A stretch of DNA of 64,000 nucleotides from Macrocystis pyrifera (GCA_031763025.1 JASSKH010000021.1:9605358-9669357), one strand, 5' to 3'. Shown: positions 1 through 11,465, counted from the first letter of the stretch. Made by a program: numbers and translations. The notes: generated by a model from the letters alone, not told the origin.

Positions 1-1200
1 TGCAATCGGATCCTTCGTTTTTTTAAGGACCTTAATGGTCGCATCTTTCCATTGCTGGGGGACGTTACCCGTTCTGCACACGTTGACTAGTAAGTTGTGA
101 AAGTACCGGATTTATTCGGGGTGGTCGATTTTCCGTAACTCGGCCGCAAGGAAGTCTGGTCCCACCGCTTTCCAGCTTGGCATACCCCGAATTATCGCCG
201 TCATATCACCTATGGTAGCTTCATCTCCAAGCGATGGTGCCAACGGCCGTTGTGGGAATAGGGCGCTGGTGGTTGGGTCAAGCTTAGACGATTTCGTGGT
301 CAGGAGGGTGCCGAAAACCTCGCCCACCGTTCAATAATGCTCACCTTGTCCCTTAGAAGCGTGCCATCCTCGTCCCGCATGAACTGCTTGCTTCTCACCT
401 TTCGACCGTCCAACCCGACCGTGCCCTTCAAGTGTTTGTAGGAACCCCGCTGGTCATTTTCGGCGAGCAGTCTCTCCGTTTCAGCAAGGTACTGGTCGAA
501 GTAGGCGTGCTACGCTGTATCAATCGCCCTTCGCAGATTCGCGCACGCTGTCCTCAGCATCTTCCTCGCGGTTTTGCCCTTCTTGATGCGCATGACTCGT
601 CGGGCATCCATCCTCGTATCCCATGCTAGTTGTATGGCGGCTGAGGTTTCCGTGGTCTCGCACCACCCGGATTTGTATCAGTGCCGTGGTGGGGGGGGTA
701 CGTCTTTAGCTAGTGTATCACGAATAACATTAGCACAGGATTCAGCCATCTCAGAGATACTGTTCGGTTGCGAAGGAAGGAAGGGAAGCTTTGAAAGGAT
801 CCGCGCCACGACTCGTCGCCTGCAATCTCCGTCGAATCGAAACGTCTGCCGGTCGAAAGGCCGAATTAGTTTTCGTTCGTACGAGTATGTGTCTGTTGCG
901 TGCGAAACGATCGCCGAGGCGGACCATCGCATATACGATATTGTGGTCTGAATCCGCCTTGGCTGGAGGCGGAGGCTGGGGGTGGACCTTAACATCATGC
1001 ACGCGAGGTCGGTGTGCTTGGCGGGGTTAGGATATAGTCAATGCGTTTGTTGTCGCTGCGGCTGCTGATACCGTTGAAAGTATGAGATATTCCACCCTTG
1101 CGAGCGCTCAAAAACGCGTTCGACAGAGCGAGCTTACTGTCTGAAGCGAATGCCAGCAGGTGTTAGCCGGTTAGCCGTATTGTTGATCTCATCACGTTCG
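1..1200 (-). mobile_element. LINE (non-LTR retrotransposon) fragment, APE endonuclease to start of RT
   Basis: Read on the minus strand, the order from high to low coordinate is endonuclease then reverse transcriptase. An apurinic-endonuclease-like tail is visible: FASDSKLALSNAFLSARKGG near 1,160-1,100, the RIDYIL motif at 1,027-1,044 and SDHNIV near 951-934. The linker includes RRVMRIKKGKTARKMLR near 600-550 and RDEDGTLLRDK near 380-350. The start of the RT domain follows (WKAVGPDFLAAELRK, about 180-125), then QWKDATIKVLKKTKDPI running off the window edge at 57-4. It is decayed: at least one in-frame stop in the linker (DTA-stop-HAYF, about 520) and frame changes near 1,000 and 330 separate these motifs. 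The element continues beyond base 1. The class is clear from motif order; I do not assign a clade. An active copy would reverse-transcribe its RNA at a nicked target in the nucleus. Confidence 0.85.
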
Positions 1201-1741
1201 TAAACTTTGCCAGCCAACGCGTGGTCCGACCCCTCCGCCTTTTTTGTCTTTTTCTCCTTATTGTTTTTTGTATCACGATGTAGGCTCTATGTTTTCTAGC
1301 CAATAACCAACATCGAATTTCAGCTTCCAGCCTGCCAGACAGAGCAACTGCTTGTGCGTGGTACAATCAATGCAGTAGAGTCTACCAGGTTATTAGTGAA
1401 ACTAAAATGACTGGAGTTGCTCGTATACCATTTAATCACAAACAGTTATACGCCAGCTGCTGAACAATTCCTTCCAGCATGTACCTACTTCTCGTCCTCG
1501 TTCACCATCTGCTCCTCCTGTTCCGTATCTTTGAACAATTCGTATTGATCAGTTGCTCGCTACTCTGGCTGGCTGTTTTAAAATGACAAAGCGCGGATTT
1601 TTCGTTCGACGGCAATCGCAATCAAGGATGTTGCGCCTGATGGTGGGGCGTTGCTCCCCCGGGCTGATGCTCCTCTCCCATCTTCTCCAACTTCAACTTG
1701 TTGTGCGTAACTAACGTCGGCCGTGTCTCGCTGGATGACAT
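1201..1741. other. no gene seen
   Basis: No convincing coding signal. A basic minus-strand reading at 1,163-1,366 may be the degraded upstream part of the LINE endonuclease, but I cannot align it to a motif. Confidence 0.4.
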
Positions 1742-1948
1742 GTTGTTGTTGCTGCTGCTGGTGGTGATAATATCGTCGGTAGTAACACTGCGGTTGCTGG
1801 TGGTATTTATAGTAGAGATTCGGGTGTACTTGATGCTGTCGTTGTTGTCCTTGGGAAATAGAATAGTGCTGCTGCTGCCGCTGCTGGTGGTGGTGATGCT
1901 GGTGGTCACGTTGCTCCTGCTCGCTGGTACTGCTGCTGTTGCTGTTGT

Positions 1949-1980
<32 letters not shown>

Positions 1981-1985
1981 GTGGC
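1742..1985. repeat. CTG/TTG trinucleotide-rich tract
   Basis: Interrupted (CTG)n/(TTG)n runs, purest at 1,932-1,983. Long open frames on both strands here (poly-Leu/Val on plus, Ser/Thr/Asn-rich on minus) come from the repeat and are not called as genes. Confidence 0.85.
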
Positions 1986-2225
1986 TGTCGTGCTAGCTTT
2001 GGGATTCTGCCATCATTCTTCGGCAGTCCAATACACTACCCCGACGGTGGTCTTTTCCTTGCCGGCCAGCCCATCGCATCTATTTTCACCATATAGTCCA
2101 TTTTGCCCAATAAACTCTCACCGGGTCTCCCTCACCACGGCGTCCAGCAGTCCATCCCTGCGTCCACCCTCTCGCACAAGCCATCCTGACTTATAGGTCA
2201 CGCTAGCGTTTGCGAAAGGAGGTCC

Positions 2226-2251
2226 TGACCCTAACCTTAACCCTAACCGTA
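2226..2251. repeat. short interstitial telomere-like tract (CCCTAA type)
   Basis: About three to four degenerate CCCTAA units. A similar tract in the opposite orientation (TTAGGG type) lies at 58,917-58,943. Chance or a scar of break repair are both possible at this length. Confidence 0.5.
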
Positions 2252-2562
2252 AGTGGCCGGCATTCATTTAGGTAGCTGTTGATTGAGTTGTTGTAGACCA
2301 ATCAGTCTGCTGGACGGTTCTAAGTAACTGGTCTACCCAGAGGCGACGGTGCGTCGTACTTAGTCATATTTTCCGTTTTTTTTTCCGACCACATCTTGGC
2401 GGCGCTGGTTGGTTCAAGTTGGATTAAGTGGGAACGTAAAAATTGTTTACTTTGTGCCAACCTTGCCCAGCTACTTGTGTTGCCAAAACCCGCCCAAATA
2501 ACCGTAGTACGGTGTTAGCGATTTATTAAAAATTGACTATGAGGACCACTTGTATTCCCCCG
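2252..2562. other. no gene seen
   Basis: AT-balanced sequence without long frames, repeats or recognisable signals. Confidence 0.4.
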
Positions 2563-3039
2563 TTATCGACGGTTAACAAATAACACTTTCCAAACATGCT
2601 CAAATACGGCCGAATTATGTATTTCAAAGGCAAAATTTCGTAGAGTCAGAAAATATACATAGAGCCGAAACAGACAACGACCACGTTTGACGGTTGGTCG
2701 ACATCTCCCCGAGCCGCCGTGGTTGGTCAAGCGCACCCGGCAAGTACTGCTGTGTATACGCGACCAAATGGAGCTGGCCATCTGACCACACGCGCTTGTG
2801 TCGTTGCCTCGCGACACCGTTTGACCTCCGTGTGAAACGGCACGTGTCGAGACGGCCCCCGTGCGATAGGCGTGCGGTCTGAGGCATGTGTCACGGTGGG
2901 TGACTGGGCTGGTGATGTGGAGGCGACGGATTCCCTGCGCTTTTGCGCCTTTTTCGTTCGTTGACCTGCCTTGCTGTTCACAATACCCGTAGCAGCTGCA
3001 GCAGTTAACTGTGTGCCGAGATGTGGCTGCGGAAAACAC
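2563..3039 (-). CDS. unassigned reading frame, possibly coding (158 aa)
   Basis: An ATG-initiated frame on the minus strand with Cys-rich start (NCCSCYGYC) and no family I recognise. A second frame on the same strand (about 2,727-2,981) has an equally protein-like composition, rich in Ser, Thr and Arg, and could be the true one if the region is an exon. Both cannot be right. No domain, signal peptide or membrane segment is evident. Listed because it is long for a non-repetitive stretch and shows C/G-biased third positions; it may be non-coding. Confidence 0.22.
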   Translation of the reverse strand: MFSAATSRHTVNCCSCYGYCEQQGRSTNEKGAKAQGIRRLHITSPVTHRDTCLRPHAYRTGAVSTRAVSHGGQTVSRGNDTSACGQMASSIWSRIHSSTCRVRLTNHGGSGRCRPTVKRGRCLFRLYVYFLTLRNFAFEIHNSAVFEHVWKVLFVNRR

Positions 3040-3683
3040 TTCTTCGGCCAGCTTCGACGAGACAGGCGAACCCGTCTAGCTGTGGTAGCCGGGTGCAGCT
3101 CCCGCCGCCATGCTTAAGGAGAAAACAGCTCGGACGCAACATACGCTTCGCGTCGCGGGCGGTTTTCCGCTACGCTCGCTCACATATCGTACGTACGTAC
3201 GTACTCCAGGTAGGGTACTTATTTTCTTCTTTCGATATGGTCTGTGTCTGTACTCTTATGTACGAAAGATAATACACAACACGACGCAGCAACACAGCAA
3301 AAACAATGAAAATGAAACGGCAATTTTCTAGTAGTGGGGCCTGGGGGGGGCGAAAAAAGAGGAGAGGGAAACATTTCCACGGCTTGCGCAGGCATTCTCG
3401 ATACGGGTCGGTCCCTGAGCCAGTTTTGGCACAGCTACAAAAGGTAGGGCATTTTTCTTGATTACGACGCATTCCTATTGGTCAATCCCCGATAATATAC
3501 GGGGTGTACCGAGCGAGATAGATTACTACTTTTGATTACGACGATTTATATTGGCCAAGAGACCAAAATCACCCCGACATCACGCCGAGGCTCGAGTTTC
3601 GCTCACTGGACTGTCAAGTTTCGTGTACGAGCGGCACCTTTCTCGCGGCGCCAACACATCATCAGCAGCAGAGCAGTAGCGGC
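3040..3683. other. no gene seen; short CGTA microsatellite
   Basis: Contains a short (CGTA)n run at about 3,185-3,205. Otherwise only short overlapping frames. Confidence 0.4.
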
Positions 3684-3715
<32 letters not shown>

Positions 3716-3945
3716 CCGGCAGTGAGAGCTCTCCGTGTCAGCCTCCAGACGCCGAAGAGTAGGAGCAGTGCCAAGAAGAGTACCAACGGCCTCCAGCAGG
3801 AGCACCCGCAAAGCAGCCGACTTCAACGGGAGGCCGCTGAAGCCAGAAGCACCAGTGCCAGCACTATCGACAGCAAGCAACAGCAGGAGCAGCAGCAGCA
3901 ACAGAAGCAGCAACAGCAGCAACAGCAACCGACCAGGCAGCATCA
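3684..3945. repeat. CAG/CAA repeats within a probable 5' exon
   Basis: A (CAG)n run at 3,684-3,714 and an interrupted CAG/CAA/AGC run at about 3,876-3,945. In the frame I favour the second run encodes Ser/Asn (SSSSNRSSNSSNSN); in the alternative frame it encodes poly-Gln. The tract is a candidate for length polymorphism. Confidence 0.8.
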
Positions 3946-6598
3946 GGAAGCAGCCGACCAGGCAGCTCGAGCTCTCCTACGAGACCAGGCTCAGGATTTG
4001 CGGGGGCAACGGCTTGAAGCCGCCCATTCGGTTGTACTCACAGGTGAACTGGGGGTTGTATTACTCTGTTTTTATCTTACAGGCTTGATCCAGAGCATAG
4101 CTAAACAACTACCGGTACCAACTTGGCAGTGTTATCACGGTGGTCAAGAGCAGACTTGCCTGTTTCGTCAGGACGAGTGACGCAGTTTGTTTTTCTACAA
4201 GACTCGACATCGCCTCGACCGGTCGTCCGTCGTCCGTCTCGCTTGTTGAACCCATCCCCAGATGACTCCTGTGCTGACCGCCCTTTACTTCAGGAGGCAA
4301 CGGAGATCAGCGTACATCGAGAACGAGCTGACCGCCGTGATCCAGCCTGCCCTTCTTCTCCAAAAGCTGGAGATGGAGCCCCTGCTGCCCATGTCCTTCG
4401 TAAGAGCGACCAGCCGGGTGGACAAGGAGGTTCTTGGTGTAGACGCGGGTGGGAGATGGTCGATTCGGGGGGCAAAACGTGGCGGCAATCAATGCCCTCC
4501 CCCATCGCGGCACGCCCTTCCTCTTCCACTTGCAGAGGGTCTCTTCTGGGTTCACACAGGAGACGTTCCCTACTGCTCTCGAGGATCGACTAAGGTGAGC
4601 GTAGCCAACCACGAGTGCCATGGCCAACAACATCTGGGTACGTTTTTTCCTGCGTCCCTTTTTTTTGTGGTAGGAGTACCTGCTCTCTTTTTTTTGTCTT
4701 TGCACCAACTTGCCCGGCGACCGCCTTTCTGCTCGATGGACCCCTTGCGCTGACCAGCATCGCGATCAAAACGGATGCTGCGCAGGCTTTCAACAACTGC
4801 GGCGTAGAAGCGGCGAATACCTTGAACTTGCGCCCGCTCGCTAAGTTGAAGTTGGTAGCATACTCGTTTCGATAACACGCCGCCATGACGGCACGCCTGC
4901 TGGGGAAGCAGTTGCCGAACAGCGCCATTCCGTTCTCCCGCTGTACGAGCGCTCGTCTCAACGACATACAACGGGACTATAAGTTAAGGTTATATGATAC
5001 CTTCAACTCGGTCGTTCTGTGCAAAACGATGGTCGACTCGAAGTGCGCCATCTACTCGCCTCTGCGTTCCCTGCACCTGAGGACCTGGCGCCCGGTTTAA
5101 ACATTATCGAGGAAATACGGTGGCCGGTCAAAGCTCTATCGAATATGTCGGTACTGCAATACGTAACCGTAACGCCCAGCGCCCCTCAAGTGCTACACAC
5201 AGAAGTACCCTCGTCTTCCCCGCCCTCGTCTACGCCCCGCTCCGCGAAACAGGTCTCGTATATGCCCTATCCGCGAAACAGGTGCGCCTGTATAGCACCA
5301 GCTACTCTCTGCGTGTGAAGCTCTCTGTGACGGCGAAGCTCGGACGCAGAGGGTCGGGCTGTGGGGAGCGGTCAAGATCATGAGGGAAACATCACTGGGT
5401 GTCTTCCTCCTGTACGCCAGGTCGCCGCCAATACCTGTGTCATGAAAGGCCGGGCAAGCGACGAGAAAGCGTTGCACAGAACGACATGCGATATCTACTG
5501 CTGTTGGCCGGGACGCAGCGCCCGGAACCGGCACCCAAACTACCACCTGCAGGAAATCGCAGCAGGCGGTGATGAGGGATTTAATGCAGCCGTAGAGGCG
5601 AGCGTGCTGCCCAGGAAGGAGGAGGGTTTGCTGAAGGAGGGAGGGAGGGAGAGGGGGCGTGTACGCCAAGACAATACACGGCCAGAGTCTGCTGAACCTG
5701 CGTCTTTCGATGATTTAGCGTTGCCTGGCATATATATCATCCGCAGGCGGAATCTTACAAGCCACCGCTGGACGATGGTGCGGAGGCAATGACGACTTCA
5801 ACAACGAGGACCTTCTTACGGGGAACACCGCAAAGCGAGCAGGTGAATCATTTGTCATTTGCTGGAACTCTAACGTAAGGATGGCGGCATGCGTGTAAAC
5901 ATTCTACTTTTTTTTGCGTATGGTGGAGTCTGACATTTCTGATGCAAGCGAACGATATTGTGTAGCCCTTGCGTGTGATTGAGACTTCGGTTTCGCTGTC
6001 TTATTCGCTCGTCTGGCGTAGACCGCATAATTTTCCATTTGATCGCCAGACAACATGGATGATGAAGGTGACGACGCTGCAGGTGGAGCCAGAGCAGGAA
6101 ACGAGTGGATCGGTCTCGCCCTTGGTCAGGACGACAAAGTCGCGGGTCTAATGCGACCAGGCGACAGGGATATACTGGTGAGCGGCGGGTATATATGCTT
6201 CTAAAACTATCCAAACAACATGTGGAGGCTTGCAAACTTGAGTGCGTGTGTTGGCAGCCTACTCTAGGTTACGAGTCGTGCGAAGGCATGGGGAGTACTC
6301 TTGTAGGCAGGGAGATGGCTAGCTAGCTTTCTTGAACAAATAGATAGCGGTACTACTGTCGTAATATAACTTCTATAATGTGGTATGTAAACTGGGTCCA
6401 CTGCGCGTACCTTTCGGATGTACAAGAGTGGCTGCTCACTTGAATCTGCGGACACGCTTCGATGTCGTTTTCGGGCCACAACCAATCACCGCAGTCGTGG
6501 CAACACTATTCTTGCCTTCTTGTTGCGTCCCTTCTTTTCAGGGCTACCGCCGGTATCTCTGCACTCTCCATTCGACATTGCCATCAACAGGAAGATAG
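3735..6598 (+). CDS. putative multi-exon host gene of unknown function
   Basis: Several segments combine C/G-ending codons with matching splice sites. An early exon ends at 4,043 (LYSQ then GTGAAC), after a Ser/Asn-rich stretch. Exon 4,294-4,399 (RSAYIENELTAVIQPALLLQ inside) joins 4,536-4,594 (RVSSGFTQETFPTALEDRL) in phase across a 136-bp GT-AG intron. Coding-like sequence continues at about 4,763-5,097 (LLGKQLPNSAIPFSRCTSAR inside). The last three exons, 5,747-5,842, 6,050-6,177 and 6,542-6,598, join perfectly in phase and end in TAG, giving an acidic tail (NMDDEGDD, then GLALGQDDKVAGLMRPGDRD). Problems: no ATG in the first segment; the 4,043 end does not match the phase of 4,294, so an exon is missing; a TAA sits in the coding-like block at 4,873-4,875; 5,100-5,650 reads in several frames. 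It may therefore be a pseudogene, or my exon set may be incomplete. No domain recognised. Confidence 0.42.
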
Positions 6599-6652
6599 CC
6601 AGCCAACCTCAAAGCTATGCTTCGGTGTCTGAGAAACGCGGATAGCTCCCGA

Positions 6653-7063
6653 TCATGCAAGTCGCCGCGCAGTCGTCAGGGGGGTGATGCAGCAAGCACT
6701 GACCAAGATTTCAAGCACTGCCGTGGCCACGCCTCGAATTTTTGCTCCCAATCCCTCAATGCGGGATTCGTTGGCGCCATCCATGGTCGCCGCCAGGACG
6801 GTGGGGGCTGGGGCAAATATCTGAGTCCGCGCATTGCGGATGGATATCGCCAGGGGGGGGTGAGCGGAGGGGATGGCGGTCGTACACCGATGGAGGAATC
6901 CGGAAGTTGCCAGGAGTGCACGCACCGCAAGGGTGGGTGGTCTCAGATCGACCCTGGACCCATAATTGGACGAGCAACGGCGCATCGTGCCTGCTGACCC
7001 TTGCCCGGGGACGGTAAACGTATTCGCCGAAACGCAGAGGACAATTGAATTTCCTCCTTGCAA
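6653..7063 (-). CDS. unassigned reading frame, coding-like (136 aa)
   Basis: ATG-initiated frame opposite the end of the preceding gene and convergent with it (54 bp apart). The C-terminal half (for example AATMDGANESRIEGLGAKIR then GVATAVLEILVSACC) is amphipathic and has strongly C/G-biased third positions, which suggests genuine coding sequence. The N-terminal half is less convincing and could be intron. No family recognised and no membrane segment or signal peptide is clear. It could equally be a fragment of a mobile-element protein. Confidence 0.35.
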   Translation of the reverse strand: MQGGNSIVLCVSANTFTVPGQGSAGTMRRCSSNYGSRVDLRPPTLAVRALLATSGFLHRCTTAIPSAHPPLAISIRNARTQIFAPAPTVLAATMDGANESRIEGLGAKIRGVATAVLEILVSACCITPLTTARRLA

Positions 7064-8127
7064 GTTCCCTTTCGTCCGTGGGTCGTACGACGACTCTAAA
7101 TATGGCTGGCGTGGTCGCAGAGGCGATTCTCTTTAGTTGCCACTGACGTTAAACATGGGCTAACGTGAAGGATTTGGTGTAGCACTGGCTGCTGCTGAAT
7201 ATACACTTTGCGATTGAAACCGTCTTGTTCTTAACACACGTTTTGACGTTTTCCGTGTATTGTATTTTTTTTGGAGAAGACCGAAGGCGATGTGGACTCT
7301 GCGTTCTGTGTGTTGTCTAAAATGCAGTGAACTTCGTCACTACACCACCAGACAACTCTCCATGCATCCATATTTAACATAGTAGTATATTATACGAGAT
7401 ACCACTTCCATCGGTCACGTTGCGTAGAGTATCTCAGGTGTGATCGTTCTGTGTCGTCAGAGAGAAAATTCTAGAGCAGTAGCTAGCTGCAGTAGTACAG
7501 AATGTATTTTCAAGTTTTTGGTTTCCTATCTTTACGACGACACCCCCGCAGCCCTTCACCTGCAACAAATATAACGGTACTGCCAGTCTATCCGGAAAGT
7601 ACCAGGTAATCCAACGTGGAAAACCGTTTCGCGATGGGATTTTATCTCGAACAGATATGCACTAATACATGAAGTCGACTTTTAACGCTGAAAACAGAAT
7701 CTTGCCTTCTACCAGAAAACAGGTAAAGGAGCCCACTGTAAGAGTAAATGACAGGAAAATGAGAAAATTGAATGCGGTTATACTGAACTCAAGAACGTAC
7801 CTTTTGACAAATAAGAAATTCGGACTGGACCAGCCTGTTTCTTATTTTTTTCCCACTATTTTCAAGTATTCGGTATTGTAGCTCGCCCGACAAAAACGCC
7901 TTTATATTTTTTTTTCGCGCTTCGCGCGAACAATCTATATATATTTCTGGACCCCTACCTATGGTCCCTGAGCCGAAACTCTAGACACAACACACAACAC
8001 CACCTTGGTACACCCAGCACGCGGACGCAGAACACTTTAGGCCACGGCAGCCGTGCCTTCCGCAATCGGGTTGTCATGAGCAACGTCGGCAAGCGCAGAG
8101 CAGCGGCACCACGGCAACGGCAGCAAC
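7064..8127. other. AT-rich spacer, no gene seen
   Basis: Only short frames. A perfect small hairpin of the type CGCGCTTCGCGCG lies near 7,916-7,929. Confidence 0.4.
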
Positions 8128-8345
8128 GTTTGACTCGGGTAAACAGCGCTCAGTGTATACGAGATGGGTACGGCAAACCACGTCAGATTAATGCAAATCG
8201 ACACCCATTCGTTCGTTTTCTGAAAAAATCTTAAATTCATGCCAACATCTAAAAATTGATAAAGCGAAATCTGGAGAGACTTAATTTTTGGTTAAGTTTA
8301 CCGACGAGAAGACCCTGTTTTCGTTCGAATAAGAACACTCTAATT
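8128..8345 (+). repeat. dispersed repeat family R4, copy 1
   Basis: About 220 bp that align by eye with 30,826-31,045: shared blocks include CGACACCCAT, AAATTGATAAA, GGAGAGAC and ACCGACGA in the same order and spacing. No coding content or terminal repeats seen. Confidence 0.65.
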
Positions 8346-8434
8346 AAAGGAAGATTAAACAAAAACAAAATAGGCAAAAATTACTCGAATAGCAAACGAG
8401 ATCAACCTAACTAGAATACACGAAAACGCTATGC
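8346..8434. other. AT-rich spacer
   Basis: Nothing recognised. Confidence 0.4.
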
Positions 8435-8810
8435 CATACTTTCGAAGTATGCCCTGGTACGAGCATTTGACACATCGTGCGTACAACGACTGGTGCACGA
8501 ACACTGCTGTATACGCATGGCTCTACCAGTCATACTCATACTTCGAAGTATAACCTTTTCTCGAATTTGGTACCACAGAGAAAAGTCTCGTACATGAGGT
8601 GATATTTCCAGGATATTTCGAATTTCATAGTATGCCCCGGTACAAGCACTTGAAAGATCGTACAACCACTGCTGCACGAACACTGCTGCTGTACCCGCAC
8701 CGCTGCGGAACCCGTTGTACTTATTGATCGTGCATTTTCTCGAGTTAGGCACCAAGCGAAAGTACGAGGATATGCATATACTCGCGTCTGGTATATTTTT
8801 CCCACAAGCA
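8435..8810. repeat. two-copy tandem duplication, about 187-bp unit
   Basis: Units at about 8,435-8,620 and 8,621-8,810 share GTATGCCC(T/C)GGTAC, GCACGAACACTGCTG and a TTCTCGA block, with moderate divergence. Encoded minus-strand peptides repeat correspondingly, but I see no evidence of a gene. Confidence 0.6.
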
Positions 8811-8838
8811 CACGCTACCGGCCCACTGCTGTGCGCAT

Positions 8839-9366
8839 GTGTTTGCAAGCTGCGAACATACTGATACCACCGAGGGTGCAACATCCCGGGAAACGTCACA
8901 CTGTGCAATACACATCCCCGTTAACGGCTCACTGTGCTACGACATATCAGTGGTACCGATCTTGGCGATTTGCCCCTGTGTTGGTTTGTCCGGCCACGCT
9001 TGCCATGCCCTCCGACATGGTCCCCAAGGTTTTGCGTCCACACTTGCAGCTAGCTGCTCTCATCTACGTGCTCACAAGACACCACGAACTATTAATAGCC
9101 TCTGCAAGGAAGGTCTCTCGATCAAGAAAATAGTTTTGCAACAAATGTCTGGCTGGCGAAAACCCCTGCTTGCTCAGCATTCAAACATACCATATCCAAC
9201 GCTCAACACAGAGCCCTCTTCAACTCAAAATAACCTGTATCACATCTTTACTCTTGTAGCTCTGACTCTGCTTGACAACGTGCTTAGCTCGCTGGTCAGC
9301 AACTACGAACTACACAGGTGGCCACTTGGGTACGTTGCGGGACGTTTGGCGAAACCACAACCTTAG
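8839..9366 (+). CDS. unassigned reading frame (175 aa)
   Basis: An ATG-to-TAG frame, one of the longest non-repetitive frames outside the surface-protein gene. Composition is protein-like, with a moderately hydrophobic Cys-rich stretch (ILAICPCVGLSGHACHA) and a C-terminal hydrophobic segment (TLVALTLLDNVLSSLV). Third-position bias is weak. No domain is recognised and neither neighbour gives context. It could be chance. Confidence 0.25.
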   Translation: MFASCEHTDTTEGATSRETSHCAIHIPVNGSLCYDISVVPILAICPCVGLSGHACHALRHGPQGFASTLAASCSHLRAHKTPRTINSLCKEGLSIKKIVLQQMSGWRKPLLAQHSNIPYPTLNTEPSSTQNNLYHIFTLVALTLLDNVLSSLVSNYELHRWPLGYVAGRLAKPQP

Positions 9367-9597
9367 AACGTTGCGGCGACAGGAAAAACGTGTACCGCAA
9401 CGCTTCCGTAACGTAACAAATGTACCTCGATTGTGAGACGTCCTGTCGTGAACTTTTAGTTACATGTGACGGCGTCGTTAGGTTTGTGGATGTTCTTGCA
9501 TCGATTGTTTGATTTTTTTTTTTCTCCAACACCCATGACACATTTTTTTATTAATTGTATACTGCTTGTTGTTTGAATGTATGATACTATGTTGTTG

Positions 9598-10122
9598 TTA
9601 TATGTATGATATATTGACGAAATATAACATGGAATATTGAACGAAGGAAATTTGGGGCTTGCGGACGGGTACTGAATCGTTGGCATGGTTGAGAAGAAGG
9701 AAGGGATGGGGAAGAGGGGCATGGAGTTGACAATGGGTGCAGTTAAACTGCGACTTGCCGTCTACCAGGCATGTATGTGCAATGATGATGTTTGCATCGT
9801 GCAAGAGGTGAGCTTTGTTTCGATCGTATTTTTTTATCAAAATATTTGTAGTGTTATTTTTGGCAACTTTTCGTTTATTGCAGAGCAGACGCGGAATTGT
9901 TTCTAGAAGTATGAAAAATATTACAAAACATTCTTCTTCACCGAACGTTGTATGTGCTGAGGTTTCACATGTTTTACTTAATTTTAACGTACGTTTTGGG
10001 TGATTTTTGCGTGTAGCGCATGTGCCGCATATGGTGTCGGTTTTGTGCAGTGTAAAACAGCGAGGGAGACCAGAAAATGTATATATACAGGAAAAAACAT
10101 CAAACTGTTGACCATACAACAA
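9598..10122 (-). CDS. unassigned AT-rich reading frame (174 aa), doubtful
   Basis: Open over 174 codons from an ATG in a locally AT-rich stretch, with scattered Cys and His residues (for example NCTHCQLHAPLPH) and no recognisable domain. Composition differs from the coding-like frames elsewhere in this window, so I think chance is more likely than a gene. Confidence 0.15.
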   Translation of the reverse strand: MLYGQQFDVFSCIYTFSGLPRCFTLHKTDTICGTCATRKNHPKRTLKLSKTCETSAHTTFGEEECFVIFFILLETIPRLLCNKRKVAKNNTTNILIKKYDRNKAHLLHDANIIIAHTCLVDGKSQFNCTHCQLHAPLPHPFLLLNHANDSVPVRKPQISFVQYSMLYFVNISYI

Positions 10123-10247
10123 GACTTGTCGTGAGTTGGTGTAACATGTGTTGTTGTAACATGTGTTGTTGTGGGCCTATGCACTGCACTTAGTCTATGT
10201 TGTCTTCTCCAATTTCATTGCACCTTTTTTCGTGTACATAATCACAC

Positions 10248-10543
10248 GTAGAAGGATGTCCGAACAGTCTGGGGTTTGGCGAATCGGAGAGAAAAATAAA
10301 AAATCGGGGTGGGGGGGGGGTGTAGTTCCAGTGGGGGAATACCTAGCGGTGGGTGGTTCACGGCAGGATCACAGCTGCACGTATATTCAAGGCAAGCATA
10401 CGCAGAGGCATCGGTACAGCAGTGGCAGCAGCAGCAGCAGTACAGCAGCAGCAACAGCAGCAGCAGCAGCAGCAACAGCAACAGCAGTTGGGAGGATCGA
10501 CGGGCCGGGAGTAGAGATATAGTACGTGGGTTTTTCGATCGCA
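10248..10543 (+). repeat. split direct repeat A1 of the DIRS-like element
   Basis: Begins GTAGAAGGATGTCCGAACAG and ends near CGATCGCAATCT. Matches A2 at 14,929-15,222 apart from small differences in G-run and CAG-run length and a few substitutions. Confidence 0.85.
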
Positions 10544-11434
10544 ATCTGTACAGCAGTGGCAGTCGATCGCAATCATGCCCAAGAGCACCACCGACGTATA
10601 TGAAGACGCGTCATCTTCACAAGAGAGCGAAATGAGAAGTGACAGGAAGACAGCGAAATTGAGAGCGGAGCTGGAGGAAGCCTTGCAAGCAAGAGAAGAA
10701 GAGCGGGCCAAGGAGGCCGAAGCCAAGAAGGCGAAAGGCAGAGGAGCGAGAGGAGCGGCAGGCGTGGCCGAAGAAGAGAGAGGCCGTCGAGAAAATTCGG
10801 CGGAGGACAGCAGCGGGGGCTGCCGGGGAGAGGAGAGTCAGGAGAAAAGTGAGGGTGACCGCGAAGAACAAGGGACGGAGAGAAGTAAGATGGCGGCAGA
10901 GAAGCGCTTGTTTGAACAGGAGGTTGAAAGAGAAGTAGGCAGGAGGATGCATGCTTTAGGTGTACGCGGACGAACCAACGTGGCGTGCAGTGAATTCGCA
11001 GGTGCGCCCTCAGAGCGCGCGGGGCACAGGGACCGCGACATGGGCAACCAGCGGGAGCCCCCGAGCAACATGGGAACCCTCGAAGCACTGGGGGGTTTCC
11101 TATGAGACGGAAGCCTGGGGGGATCGGGGACAATTCGGCCCGAGATGGAAAAATGAGCAGGGGGGGCGCCAGGACAACAACCAGGCTACGGAGTTAGGAA
11201 GGTGGGAAGCAGGGGATAGAGGTCCCGAGCGGGGAGCGACAGAGGGGGACGGTTATTGGACGACAAGACGAGGTGGGGACAAAGGAGAGTCGAGCTGGGA
11301 AGGGAAAAAGTGGGAGCTGGAAAAGAGGGGTGGACCATGGTCAGCGGGGCGGGGAGACGTGGGCGGTGACCTGGAAGGGAGAAGAGGGGGATGGGTCGAT
11401 GAGCCGAGGAGTGGGAGGGGAAACGACGGGGGGT

Positions 11435-11465
<31 letters not shown>

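Noticed and set aside
1698-2196. Poly-Leu/Val plus frames and a Ser/Thr-rich minus frame
   Set aside because: Repeat-driven; no independent coding signal.
8429-8908. 159-codon minus frame
   Set aside because: Spans a two-copy tandem duplication and repeats its own peptide; no coding bias.
10573-11133. Long minus-strand Pro/Ser/Leu-rich frames across 10.5-13.8 kb
   Set aside because: They are antisense to the G-rich coding strand of the DIRS-like element; composition follows from the G runs.
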